DNA of 40,788 nt, from contig PABA01000171.1 in the NCBI GenBank assembly GCA_002699025.1, forward strand, positions 1 to 40,788, in the 5' to 3' direction. Numbering within the stretch: position 1 is the stretch's first letter; every line of letters starts with the position of its first letter. The DNA is from Sandaracinus sp. (GTDB taxonomy: Bacteria > Myxococcota_A > Polyangia > Polyangiales > Houyiibacteriaceae). The translations under genes and the position numbers were made by a program. This document shows, piece after piece, positions 31,718 through 39,801 of this stretch. The notes below the pieces were generated by a model. It had not been told where the DNA came from, searched no databases, and saw only the letters and a list, made by a program, of their open reading frames with translations.

Positions 31718-31730
31718 GCCGAGGCCGGCG

Positions 31731-33815
31731 TCAGAGCCGGTAGGTGTGGCGGACCCGCTCGCCGCGCCCGCGGAAGGGCGCGACCCGCGCGCGGGCGTTG
31801 AGCTCGCGCTGCACGCAGACTCGCGCCTCCCGGCTCGGCCCGCGGCCGACGCGCGCGCTCGCAGTGCCGTCCGGCCGGAAGGCCACGGCGACCTCGAGCG
31901 CGCCGTGGTAGGCGCCGGCGCAGCGGGCGACGTGCGGGCGCACGGCCTCGAGGGCCTGGCGCATCTGCGCCCGGGTCGGGGGTGCGCCGGGGCTCGCCGG
32001 AGCGCTCATCGTCGCGGGCGCCGGGGCGGGCACCGTAGCGGCCATGGGCGCGCCCCCGGGCGCGCGGGGCGCCGGCTGCACGCCCACCGGCGCCGACGAC
32101 TCGACCACGGGCACGGTGTTCTCGACGACGGGCACGGGCTCGGCCGCCGCGAAGACCCCGGGCAGCGCCGCCTCGCTCGGCTCGGCCTCCGCCGTCTCTC
32201 CGGGCGCGGCCTCGGCGACCTCCGCCGGCGTGGCCTGGGCCGGCTCGTCGCCCGGGTCGACCGCGGCCGGCGCGGATGCCTCCGGGGTCGCCGTGCTCGG
32301 CGCGCGCGCGGTGCGCGGGGCAGCCCGGGTCACCGTGTTCGCGGCCGTCTCCGTCGGCCCCTCGTCGTCGGGCGGCGCCACCCCCCGGGCCAGCGGCGCG
32401 CGTTCGCGGAGCACGACCTCGGCCTCGCCCCCCGCCGCCACCTCGACCTCCTCGCTCGCCACCACGCGCGCGTCGCGCCGCGCCTCGATCCGGTGCGTGC
32501 CCGGCGCGAGGGCGAGCTGCACGCCCTCGGCCCCGAGCGCCCCCTGGTCGGCCGCGTCCACGAAGAGCTGAGCCGGCCCGGTGAGCTCGGCGCGCACGGT
32601 CACGCGCCCCTCGCCGGGAGCCACGGCCACGGGGGCGGGCCCGCGCTCGCCTCCGAAGGCGCTCGCCAGGAAGAAGACCAGCGCCGCGCTCCCGGCCGCC
32701 GCGAGGAGCAGCGCCAAGGCGACGAGCACGGGGCGCTTCTTCGTCGGCATGGCGTAGCTGCCGGTCGCCTGCGCCTGGGGCCCGGTCCCCGGCGCTCCGG
32801 TCGCGTGCGCTCCGGTCACCGGCGCTCCGGTCGCATGCGCTCCCGTCCCCTCCGGGCCGCGGGCCTGGCTCACGAGGGGCCCCGCCGCCGGCGCCATGCC
32901 CACGCCGCCGTAGGGGGGCGTGCCGCTCGCGGCGCTCGGCGGCTGAGGGATGCTCGGGTCCGAGACGGAGAGCGCGCCCGTCGGCGCGAAGGCGTCCACG
33001 CTCGAGCGCGGCGCCTTGCCCGTCCTCGCCCGGCGGAGCGCCGGCTGGAGCGCGGCGGCGTTCGCCGGCCGCGCGCTCGCGTCCTTCTCGAGGCACCAGG
33101 CCACCAGCTCCCGGAGCGGCTCGGGCACGCTCTCGGGCAGCGGCGGCGGCGCCTCGGTGGCGATCGCCGCGAGCACCGGCGCGGCCGCCTCCCCGTCGAA
33201 GGGGCGCCGCCCGGCGAGCGCCTCGTAGAGCATCACGCCCACGGACCAGACGTCCGCCGCGGCCGTCGCGTCCTTCGCGCTCTCGGCCTGCTCCGGCGCC
33301 ATGTAGCAGACCGTGCCGAGCACGCTCCCGGCCACCGTCAGCCCCGACTCGTCCGCCTTCCGCGCGAGCCCGAAGTCGAGCAGCTTCGCGCCCAGGCTCG
33401 TCACGTAGACGTTCGCCGGCTTCAGGTCCCGGTGCACGAAGCCCTTCTCGTGCGCCGCCGCCAGCGGCGCCAGCACCCGCTCGATCGCGTCGAGGGCCGC
33501 CTCCGTCTCGCCCGCGTCGATCACCTGGCGGAGCGAGCGCCCGACCAGCAGCTCCATGACCAGGAAGGGCCGCCCATCCTCCACGCCCGCGTCGAAGACC
33601 TGGATGATCTCCGGGTGGCCGATGTCCTCCGCCGCCTTCGCCTCGCGGAGGAAGCGCTTCACCGCCTCGGCGCTCTCGACCGTGTTCGGGTGCGCGATCT
33701 TCACCGCCACCTTCTCGCGCGTCGCCACGTGCTCCGCGGCCCAGACCGTCCCGAAGCCGCCCTCGCCGAGCGGCTCGAGGATCCGATAGCGCCCCCCGAC
33801 GATCGTTCCCTGCAC
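31731..33815 (-). CDS. Ser/Thr protein kinase with TM, PEGA-like and AgmX-like C-terminal parts
   Basis: A 694-residue membrane kinase. The kinase domain (1-265) has GEGGFGTV (18-24), VAVK with K39, E58 in FLREAK, HRDLKPAN with D130, DFGLA with D147, and YMAPEQ, so it should be active. A Thr/Ala/Gly repeat (TGAHATGAP) precedes MPTKKRP and one membrane helix (about 362-386, VLVALALLLAAAGSAALVFF). Outside the membrane are a PEGA-like beta domain (about 394-460, QLFVDAADQGALGAEG and APGTHRIEARR) and a long Ala/Glu/Pro-rich region. A last domain follows with Cys pairs (HVARCAGAY, REARVCVQREL), resembling AgmX/TonB-type C-termini. GTG 33815 is chosen for the typical start QGTIVGGRYRIL. It is convergent with the receiver gene. 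Confidence 0.88.
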   Translation of the reverse strand: MQGTIVGGRYRILEPLGEGGFGTVWAAEHVATREKVAVKIAHPNTVESAEAVKRFLREAKAAEDIGHPEIIQVFDAGVEDGRPFLVMELLVGRSLRQVIDAGETEAALDAIERVLAPLAAAHEKGFVHRDLKPANVYVTSLGAKLLDFGLARKADESGLTVAGSVLGTVCYMAPEQAESAKDATAAADVWSVGVMLYEALAGRRPFDGEAAAPVLAAIATEAPPPLPESVPEPLRELVAWCLEKDASARPANAAALQPALRRARTGKAPRSSVDAFAPTGALSVSDPSIPQPPSAASGTPPYGGVGMAPAAGPLVSQARGPEGTGAHATGAPVTGAHATGAPGTGPQAQATGSYAMPTKKRPVLVALALLLAAAGSAALVFFLASAFGGERGPAPVAVAPGEGRVTVRAELTGPAQLFVDAADQGALGAEGVQLALAPGTHRIEARRDARVVASEEVEVAAGGEAEVVLRERAPLARGVAPPDDEGPTETAANTVTRAAPRTARAPSTATPEASAPAAVDPGDEPAQATPAEVAEAAPGETAEAEPSEAALPGVFAAAEPVPVVENTVPVVESSAPVGVQPAPRAPGGAPMAATVPAPAPATMSAPASPGAPPTRAQMRQALEAVRPHVARCAGAYHGALEVAVAFRPDGTASARVGRGPSREARVCVQRELNARARVAPFRGRGERVRHTYRL

Positions 33816-34015
33816 CAGTCCTGCCGTCCGTTCGCGGGCGGTCCTCCGCGCGCGCCCGCAAGCTAGCAAGCGCCCCCCCGAGGCCGCCAATGAACGGCAG
33901 CCACGACGCGCGACCTCCCCATCCCTCGGACACGTGACGAGCGCCCGCTCCCGACGCTCGCCCTCGACGCAGCCGGTCCGCCCGGCGCCGCCCGCCGCCC
34001 GCGCCCTCGCGTTGG

Positions 34016-35551
34016 CTACCGGTTCCGGCCGAGCCGCTCGTGCGAGGAGACCCAGTCGAGCGACGAGATGGCCGCGCCGAGGCTGAGCTCCCCGGCGAGC
34101 GCCACGCCCGCCATGATCTCGGCGAGCTTCCGCACGCTCCCGCGGCCCGTGCATCCGAGCACCCGGAGCGCCTCCTGCTGCGTCGGCAGGTGCGTCCCGC
34201 CGCCGTGGGTCGCCACGATGAGCGAGGGGATGGTGAGCGAGAGGTAGAGGTCGCCCTCGTCCGTGAGCTCGCTGTAGAGGATGCCCGCCGAGCTCTCGGC
34301 CACGTTCGCCACGTCCTGGCCCGTCGCGATGAACATCGCCGTGATGCCGTTCGGCGAGTGGGCGCCGTTGTTGCTCGCTCCGCTCAGCACCGCGCCGACC
34401 GTCCCCAGGCTCGCATGCCGATGGAGCGCCGCCGGCTCGACGCGCAGGTGCGTGACGAGGACGTCGCGCGGGATCGTCGCCTCCGCCGTCACCCGCTTGC
34501 CGCGCGTGCGCATGAGGTTGATCTGCGAGTGCTTCTTATCCGTCGCGAGGTTCGCCTCGAGGTAGAAGCTCCGCACATCCGTCGCGCGCTCGAGGATCCA
34601 GTTGCAGGCGGCGAAGGTCGCGCGCCCGACCATGTTCTGCCCGGCCGCGTCGCCCGTGGAGAAGTTGAAGCGCAGGAAGGCGAAGCGGTTCGTCAGGTAG
34701 GCGTCGATGTCGAGGAGCTTCGCCACGCTCGAGGTGGCCTCCGCCTCGGCGCGGATGGCGTCCGTGTGCTCGTCGATCCACACGACGAAGTCCCGGGCCT
34801 CGCGGGCCGAGTCGAAGACGAAGACCGGCGCGCGCTGCATGGCGTCGCCGCTCACGGTGCACTTCGCGCCCCCGGCGAGGTTGATGACCTTGATGCCGCG
34901 GTTGTAGCTCGCGACGAGCGTGCCCTCGGTGGTCGCCATGGGCACGAGGAACTCGCCCTGCGCGTGCTCGCCGTCGATGTGGATGGGCCCGGCGAAGCCC
35001 ATGGGCACCTGCGCGACGCCCGTGAAGTTCTCGATGTTCCCCTTCACCGCGTGGGGCTCGAAGGAGAAGCGCGCGACGTGCTCGAGCTCGACGCCGCTGA
35101 CCTCCTTCACGAAGGCCTGCCGCTGGGCGACGAGGTCCGCCGTGTAGTCGTCGACGTCCGAGTGGGGCACGTGCACGCGGTCCGGGTGGCTCTCCTCGAG
35201 CACGTCCTCGACCGCGAGGTGGAGGGCGCCGAAGGGGCGGGCGTCGAGGTCGAGCTCGAGCTGGTGGTGCCCCTTCTCGAGGTGGACGCCGTCGACGTGG
35301 AGCGTCACGCGGCGACCGGTGCCGAAGGCGAGGGGCGAGGCGAGGGCGTCGGCGAGCGGCCGGGCGCCTTCGCCCAGGTCGAGGGAGACGGCCTCCTCGG
35401 GCACCTCCTTGCCGTTCACGCGGAGCGCCACGAGGGCGACGAGCTCCGCGTCGACGAGCCGGTTCTTGAGCTCGAAGCGAACGCCGGCCTCGTCGTTCTG
35501 GAGCGAGCCGAAGGTGTAGAGCTGGCGGAGAAGCTGCTGGGGGATGGTCAT
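34016..35551 (-). CDS. HMG-CoA reductase with an extra N-terminal domain
   Basis: A 511-residue protein. Residues about 125-511 are HMG-CoA reductase of class-I-like type: catalytic Glu209 (PMATTEGTLVAS), Lys339/340 (LATDKKHSQINL, as in TDKKPAAINW), NAD(P)-binding DAAGQNMVGRA, Asp413 (GQDVANVAESS) and His504 near the C-terminus (VSSHERLG). It reduces HMG-CoA to mevalonate, the committed step of the mevalonate route to isoprenoids. The first 115 residues are a separate beta-rich domain (KNRLVDAELVALVALRVNG, VTLHVDGVHLEKGHHQLEL, PFGALHLAVEDVLEE) not present in the classic enzyme. It resembles the DUF6379-type beta domain of some sugar enzymes, but only weakly. It lies downstream of the sugar dehydrogenase-like gene across a repeat-filled 255-bp gap. 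Confidence 0.9.
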   Translation of the reverse strand: MTIPQQLLRQLYTFGSLQNDEAGVRFELKNRLVDAELVALVALRVNGKEVPEEAVSLDLGEGARPLADALASPLAFGTGRRVTLHVDGVHLEKGHHQLELDLDARPFGALHLAVEDVLEESHPDRVHVPHSDVDDYTADLVAQRQAFVKEVSGVELEHVARFSFEPHAVKGNIENFTGVAQVPMGFAGPIHIDGEHAQGEFLVPMATTEGTLVASYNRGIKVINLAGGAKCTVSGDAMQRAPVFVFDSAREARDFVVWIDEHTDAIRAEAEATSSVAKLLDIDAYLTNRFAFLRFNFSTGDAAGQNMVGRATFAACNWILERATDVRSFYLEANLATDKKHSQINLMRTRGKRVTAEATIPRDVLVTHLRVEPAALHRHASLGTVGAVLSGASNNGAHSPNGITAMFIATGQDVANVAESSAGILYSELTDEGDLYLSLTIPSLIVATHGGGTHLPTQQEALRVLGCTGRGSVRKLAEIMAGVALAGELSLGAAISSLDWVSSHERLGRNR

Positions 35552-35574
35552 GGCGCCTGAAGAGGAGAAAGGGA

Positions 35575-35612
35575 GAAACCCGTGCCCCTGCCCGTGCCCC
35601 TGCCCCTGCCCG
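35575..35612 (+). repeat. GAAACC-(GTGCCC/CTGCCC)n element, copy in the HMGR gap
   Basis: GAAACCC is followed by five hexamers (GTGCCC, CTGCCC, GTGCCC, CTGCCC, CTGCCC). It is part of a 79-bp segment (35576-35654) that recurs at 35691-35757. Confidence 0.75.
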
Positions 35613-35757
35613 AGAGACGAACCAGGCGAGGCGGTCGAGAACGTGAAGAGGCCGCAAGAGCGATGGCGGGTGCGTGAAGGGGAGAAAGAAAAACCCGTGC
35701 CCCTGCCCCTGCCCGAGAGACGAGCCAGGCGAGGCGGTCGAGAGCGTGGAGAGGCCG
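35576..35757. repeat. Direct repeat (79 and 67 bp) with hexamer element
   Basis: Copy 1 (35576-35654) and copy 2 (35691-35757) share CGAGAGACGA, CCAGGCGAGGCGGTCGAGA and GAGGCCG. They differ in length by exactly two hexamers, five in copy 1 and three in copy 2. The copy 2 hexamer element spans 35688-35715. A complementary GGGCACGGGCACGGGCACGG run lies at 35778-35797, so the gap can fold on itself. Confidence 0.8.
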
Positions 35758-35806
35758 TGAGGCCCGCCTTCCCGACCGGGCACGGGCACGGGCACGGGAC
35801 GATGGC

Positions 35807-36922
35807 TCAGCCCCCGATCGTGATGATGTTCTTGATCCCCCCGACCTCCCCGCTCAGCAGGCCCGCGTACTCCTCCATCGGGTAGCGCCCGCTGATCAGC
35901 GTCTCGAAGGTCTGCGGCCACTTCTCCTTGAAGCTCGCCAGGTCCTTCACGGCCGCGTGGAAGGCGTCCGGGCCCGCGTTCACCGTCCCGAGCAGCACGT
36001 GGTTCTCGAGCACCAGGTTCCGCATGATCGTCGCCGCGTCCAGCTCGATCGGCTCCTTCCGCCCGGGCACGCCCGTGAAGATGAAGATCGCGTTGTGCCC
36101 GAGCAGCTCGAGCACGCGGAAGCTCAGCCCGCTCGCCCCCGTCGCCTCGTAGACCAGGTCCACGTCGCCGATCTTCTTCCAGAGCGCCTTCACGTCCTCG
36201 TCCTTCGCCGAGTGGTAGGTCCCCCCGACGTCGCGCACGAGCTTCCCGCGCGGCGAGTCCACGTCCTCGAGCGAGTAGACGTGCACGTCGAAGCCGTTCT
36301 CCGCGAGCACCATCGCGCCGAGCAGGCCGATCGGCCCGGCCCCGAGCACCAGCGCCTTCAGCTTCGGCGCCGTCCCCGCTTCGCGCGCCCGCTTCGCCGC
36401 CCAGGGCAGCCGCTCCTGGATGTCCCAGACCTGCAGGAGCGCCTTCTCGGCGATGGTCAGCGGCTCCACGAGCACGCCCACGTCGCGGAGCTCCTTCGGG
36501 ATCTTCACCAGGAAGCGCGCCTCGTCCACGCACTCCTCGGCGAAGAAGCCGTGCGCGCCGACGATGCCCCGCTCGGTGAACTTCCCCGTGAAGCAGAAGT
36601 CCTGCCGCCCCTCCGCGCAGGCCGTGCACTCCGGATCCCCGCAGGGCCGCCGCACGGTCGGCACCACGAGGTCGCCGACCTCGAAGCCCTCCACCGCGTC
36701 CCCGACCTCCGTCACCTCGCCCAGCGCCTCGTGGTGGAGGATCAGGTAGTCGTCCCCCTCCGGCGGCACGCCGTGCAGGTGATGGGCGATCTCCTTGTCC
36801 GTCCCGCAGACGCCCACCTCCAGCGTCTTGAACTTCACCTGCGTCGGCGCCTCGATCGACGGCGCCGGGTGATCGACGATCGCCAGCTTCTTCTCGTTCG
36901 GGAATACGCCCAGAGCCTTCAT
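35807..36922 (-). CDS. gdh: Glucose 1-dehydrogenase-like zinc-dependent MDR enzyme
   Basis: A 371-residue medium-chain dehydrogenase of the archaeal-type glucose dehydrogenase group. Catalytic zinc ligands lie at Cys39 (GVCGTDKEIAHHLHG) and His64/Glu65 (ILHHEALGEV). The structural zinc site is Cys94, Cys99, Cys102 and Cys110 (CGDPECTACAEGRQDFC). FTERGIVGAHGFFAEE and LVEPLTIAEKALLQ are characteristic of this group. The Rossmann motif is GAGPIGLLGA (194-203). It would oxidise glucose or a related aldose to the lactone with NAD(P). The start at 36922 was chosen for the family N-terminus and AGGAGG upstream, not the 37030 frame start. It is divergent from the GH63-type glucosidase gene, which could supply its glucose. 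The HMG-CoA reductase gene follows on the same strand. Confidence 0.85.
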   Translation of the reverse strand: MKALGVFPNEKKLAIVDHPAPSIEAPTQVKFKTLEVGVCGTDKEIAHHLHGVPPEGDDYLILHHEALGEVTEVGDAVEGFEVGDLVVPTVRRPCGDPECTACAEGRQDFCFTGKFTERGIVGAHGFFAEECVDEARFLVKIPKELRDVGVLVEPLTIAEKALLQVWDIQERLPWAAKRAREAGTAPKLKALVLGAGPIGLLGAMVLAENGFDVHVYSLEDVDSPRGKLVRDVGGTYHSAKDEDVKALWKKIGDVDLVYEATGASGLSFRVLELLGHNAIFIFTGVPGRKEPIELDAATIMRNLVLENHVLLGTVNAGPDAFHAAVKDLASFKEKWPQTFETLISGRYPMEEYAGLLSGEVGGIKNIITIGG

Positions 36923-37048
36923 CTCGCCCCTCCTGCCACATCCAGCGCGCCACACGACGCGCGATCGGTTGTCGGCGATCGCGCGCCCCGGGATCAAGCG
37001 CCGAATCCGCGCTGCCAAGCCGACCCCCACAGCGACCGGCGCCTTCGG

Positions 37049-37081
37049 TATCCTCGCGCGCGTCGCTCGCGACGAAGGAGG
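37049..37081 (+). promoter_or_regulatory. -10 box TATCCT and strong Shine-Dalgarno for the glucosidase
   Basis: TATCCT (37049-37054) lies 35 nt before the ATG at 37090, and AAGGAGG (37075-37081) lies 8 nt before it. Unlike the leaderless-type genes here, this one has a leader and a textbook ribosome binding site. Confidence 0.55.
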
Positions 37082-37089
37082 GGAGAGGG

Positions 37090-39744
37090 ATGAGTCAGAG
37101 CCCGAAGCAGGACGCCGAGGTGCAGCGCCTCGACGAGGACGCGCGCCGCGAGAAGCACTGGAAGCGCTGGGGGCCCTACCTCTCCGAGCGCCAGTGGGGC
37201 ACGGTCCGCGAGGACTACTCGGCCCACGGCACCTGCTGGGACGACTTCCCCCACGACCACGCGCGCAGCCGCACCTACCGCTGGGGCGAGGACGGCCTGC
37301 TCGGCTTCTCCGACTCGCGCCAGCGCCTCTGCTTCGGCCTCGCGCTCTGGAACGGGAAGGACCCGATCCTCAAGGAGCGCCTCTTCGGCCTGACCGGCCC
37401 GCAGGGCAACCACGGCGAGGACGTCAAGGAGCTCTACTACTACCTCGACGCGACGCCGACCTACTCCTACGCGAAGGCCCTCTACAAGTACCCGCAGGCG
37501 CCCTACCCCTACGAGGAGCTCGTCCACGTCAACACGACGCGCGACAAGTCGCTCCCCGAGCACGAGGTCCTCGACACGGGCGTCTTCGAGGACGGCCGCT
37601 ACTTCGACGTCTTCGCCGAGTACGCGAAGGTCGGCCCGAACGACCTCCTCATCCAGGTCACGGTGCACAACCGGGCCGACGAGGAGAAGACGATCCACGT
37701 CCTCCCGCAGCTCTGGTTCCGCAACACCTGGGCCTGGGACCGGGAGGGCGACGGCTACTGGCCCGAGCCCTCGATCGCCGACACGGGCGAGGGCTTCTGG
37801 CGCCTCGAGCACGACTCCACGCTCGGCGCCTTCCGCTTCTACGCGGAGCAGCCCGGCACGGCGCTCTTCACGAACAACGAGACGAACACCGAGCGGCTCT
37901 ACGGCCAGCCCGCGAAGACGCCCTACACGAAGGACGCCTTCCACCGCTGGGTCATCGAGGGTGAGGAGGACGCCGTCAGCCCGCAGAGGCGCGGCACCAA
38001 GGCGGCGCACCACTACGCGCTCCCCGTGCCGGCCGACGGCCACGTGCAGCTCCGCTTCCGGCTGGTGCAGGAGAGCGAGGCGCCGAGCGCGCCCTTCGCG
38101 GCCTTCGAGGAGCACTTCGCGCGCCGCATCGCCGAGGCCGACGCCTTCTACGCCAAGCAGCTCTCCACGCGCCTCGGCCTCGAGGAGAAGCGCGTCGGGC
38201 GCCAGGCCTACGCGGGCCTGCTCTGGACGAACCAGGTCTACCACTACGTCGTGCGCGACTGGCTCGAGGGCGACCCGGGCCAGCCGCCGCCGCCGGACTC
38301 GCGCTGGCACGGGCGCAACCACGACTGGCAGCACCTCTTCAACCTCGACGTCGTCTCCATGCCCGACAAATGGGAGTACCCCTGGTACGCGGCCTGGGAC
38401 TCGGCGTTCCACATGATCCCCTACGCGAAGATCGACCCGGAGTACGCGAAGGACCAGCTGCTGCTCTTCCTGCGCGAGTGGTACATGCACCCGAACGGGC
38501 AGATCCCCGCGTACGAGTTCGCCTTCGCGGACGTGAACCCGCCCGTGCACGCCTGGAGCGTCTGGCGCGTGTACAAGCGCTGCGCCGAGACGGCGGGCGA
38601 GCGGGATCGGGAGTGGCTGGCGCGCTGCTTCCAGAAGCTGCTGCTCAACTACAACTGGTGGATCAACCGGAAGGACGCGGACGGCAACCACCTCTTCGCG
38701 GGCGGCTTCCTCGGCCTCGACAACATCGGCGTCTTCGATCGCTCGAAGGCGCTGCCGATGGGCGGGCGCCTCGAGCAGGCGGACGGGACGGCGTGGATGG
38801 CGTTCTTCTGCGGGACCATGCTCTCGATGGCGCTCGAGCTGGCGCAGCACGACCGGACCTACGAGGACATGGCGTCGCGCTTCTTCGAGCACTTCGTGCA
38901 GATCGTCGACGCGCTGAACCACCTCGGCGGGAGCGGGCTCTGGGACGAGCTCGACGGCTTCTACTACGACCAGCTGATCGCCAACGGGCAGAAGATGCCG
39001 ATGCGCACGCGCTCGCTGGTCGGGCTGGCGCCGGTCTTCGCCGTGGAGGTGCTCGACGAGAAGGTGATCGAGAAGCTGCCGGGCTTCCGCAAGCGCATGG
39101 AGTGGTTCCTCGAGAACCGCGACGACCTGCGCCACTCGATCAGCTACTGCACGAAGCAGGGCGGGCGGCGGCTGCTCGCGTTGCCGAGCCGGGAGCGGCT
39201 CGAGCGGGTGCTCCGCTACATGTTCGACGAGAGCGAGTTCTTCGGGCCGCACGGCATCCGCTCCATGAGCCGCGTGCACCTCGAGCACCCGTACAGCTTC
39301 TGGGCCGAGGGGCACGAGCATCGGGTGACCTACACGCCGGCCGAGTCGGACACGTACATGTTCGGCGGCAACTCGAACTGGCGCGGGCCGGTGTGGTTCC
39401 CGCTGAACTTCCTGCTGCTCGAGGCGCTCGAGCGCTACCACCACTTCTACGGGGAGGGCCTGAAGGTCGAGCTGCCGACGGGCTCGGGGAACTGGGTGAC
39501 GCTCGACGTGGCAGCGGCGGAGCTGGCGCGGCGGCTGAGCGCGATCTTCCTGCCGAACGGCGAGGGGCGGCGGCCGGCACACGGGGACGACGCGATCTAC
39601 GCGGAGGACCCGCACTTCCGCGACCTGATCCTCTTCTACGAGTACTTCCACGGCGACACGGGGCGCGGCTGCGGGGCGAGCCACCAGACCGGCTGGACGT
39701 CGCTCGTCGCGAGCTGCCTCGACAAGGTCGCGCGGGCGCGCTGA
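37090..39744 (+). CDS. GH63/MGH1-type glucosidase
   Basis: An 884-residue protein, cytoplasmic by lack of a signal peptide, of the bacterial group annotated as glucosidase with an MGH1-like (GH63) domain. The N-terminal beta-rich domain begins REKHWKRWGPYLSERQWGTV and REDYSAHGTCWDDFPHDHAR, both very conserved in this group. The (alpha/alpha)6 catalytic barrel holds PWYAAWDSAFHMIPYAKID, with Asp as likely general acid, and GQIPAYEFAFADVNPPVHAW. The C-terminal AESDTYMFGGNSNWRGPVWF probably contains the general base. It should hydrolyse alpha-glucosidic bonds of an oligosaccharide or glucosylated solute; the exact substrate is unknown. The strong ribosome binding site fixes the start. It is divergent from the glucose dehydrogenase-like gene. 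A 9-bp GC-rich hairpin follows the stop. Confidence 0.9.
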   Translation: MSQSPKQDAEVQRLDEDARREKHWKRWGPYLSERQWGTVREDYSAHGTCWDDFPHDHARSRTYRWGEDGLLGFSDSRQRLCFGLALWNGKDPILKERLFGLTGPQGNHGEDVKELYYYLDATPTYSYAKALYKYPQAPYPYEELVHVNTTRDKSLPEHEVLDTGVFEDGRYFDVFAEYAKVGPNDLLIQVTVHNRADEEKTIHVLPQLWFRNTWAWDREGDGYWPEPSIADTGEGFWRLEHDSTLGAFRFYAEQPGTALFTNNETNTERLYGQPAKTPYTKDAFHRWVIEGEEDAVSPQRRGTKAAHHYALPVPADGHVQLRFRLVQESEAPSAPFAAFEEHFARRIAEADAFYAKQLSTRLGLEEKRVGRQAYAGLLWTNQVYHYVVRDWLEGDPGQPPPPDSRWHGRNHDWQHLFNLDVVSMPDKWEYPWYAAWDSAFHMIPYAKIDPEYAKDQLLLFLREWYMHPNGQIPAYEFAFADVNPPVHAWSVWRVYKRCAETAGERDREWLARCFQKLLLNYNWWINRKDADGNHLFAGGFLGLDNIGVFDRSKALPMGGRLEQADGTAWMAFFCGTMLSMALELAQHDRTYEDMASRFFEHFVQIVDALNHLGGSGLWDELDGFYYDQLIANGQKMPMRTRSLVGLAPVFAVEVLDEKVIEKLPGFRKRMEWFLENRDDLRHSISYCTKQGGRRLLALPSRERLERVLRYMFDESEFFGPHGIRSMSRVHLEHPYSFWAEGHEHRVTYTPAESDTYMFGGNSNWRGPVWFPLNFLLLEALERYHHFYGEGLKVELPTGSGNWVTLDVAAAELARRLSAIFLPNGEGRRPAHGDDAIYAEDPHFRDLILFYEYFHGDTGRGCGASHQTGWTSLVASCLDKVARAR

Positions 39745-39758
39745 GGCACCCGGCCCCG

Positions 39759-39782
39759 GGGCCCCCGCGCAATCGGGGGCCC
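39759..39782 (+). terminator. Strong GC hairpin after the glucosidase gene
   Basis: GGGCCCCCG and CGGGGGCCC form a perfect 9-bp stem with a 6-nt loop (CGCAAT), starting 14 bp after the stop. No T-tract follows. The hairpin ends just before the promoter of the GST gene. Confidence 0.55.
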
Positions 39783-39789
39783 GTCGTGC

Positions 39790-39795
39790 GAGACT
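39790..39795 (+). promoter_or_regulatory. Candidate -10 box GAGACT
   Basis: GAGACT ends 6 nt before the GTG at 39802; it matches TAGACT of the 30648 gene except for the first base. Support is mainly positional. Confidence 0.35.
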
Positions 39796-39801
39796 CGGGC
39801 C

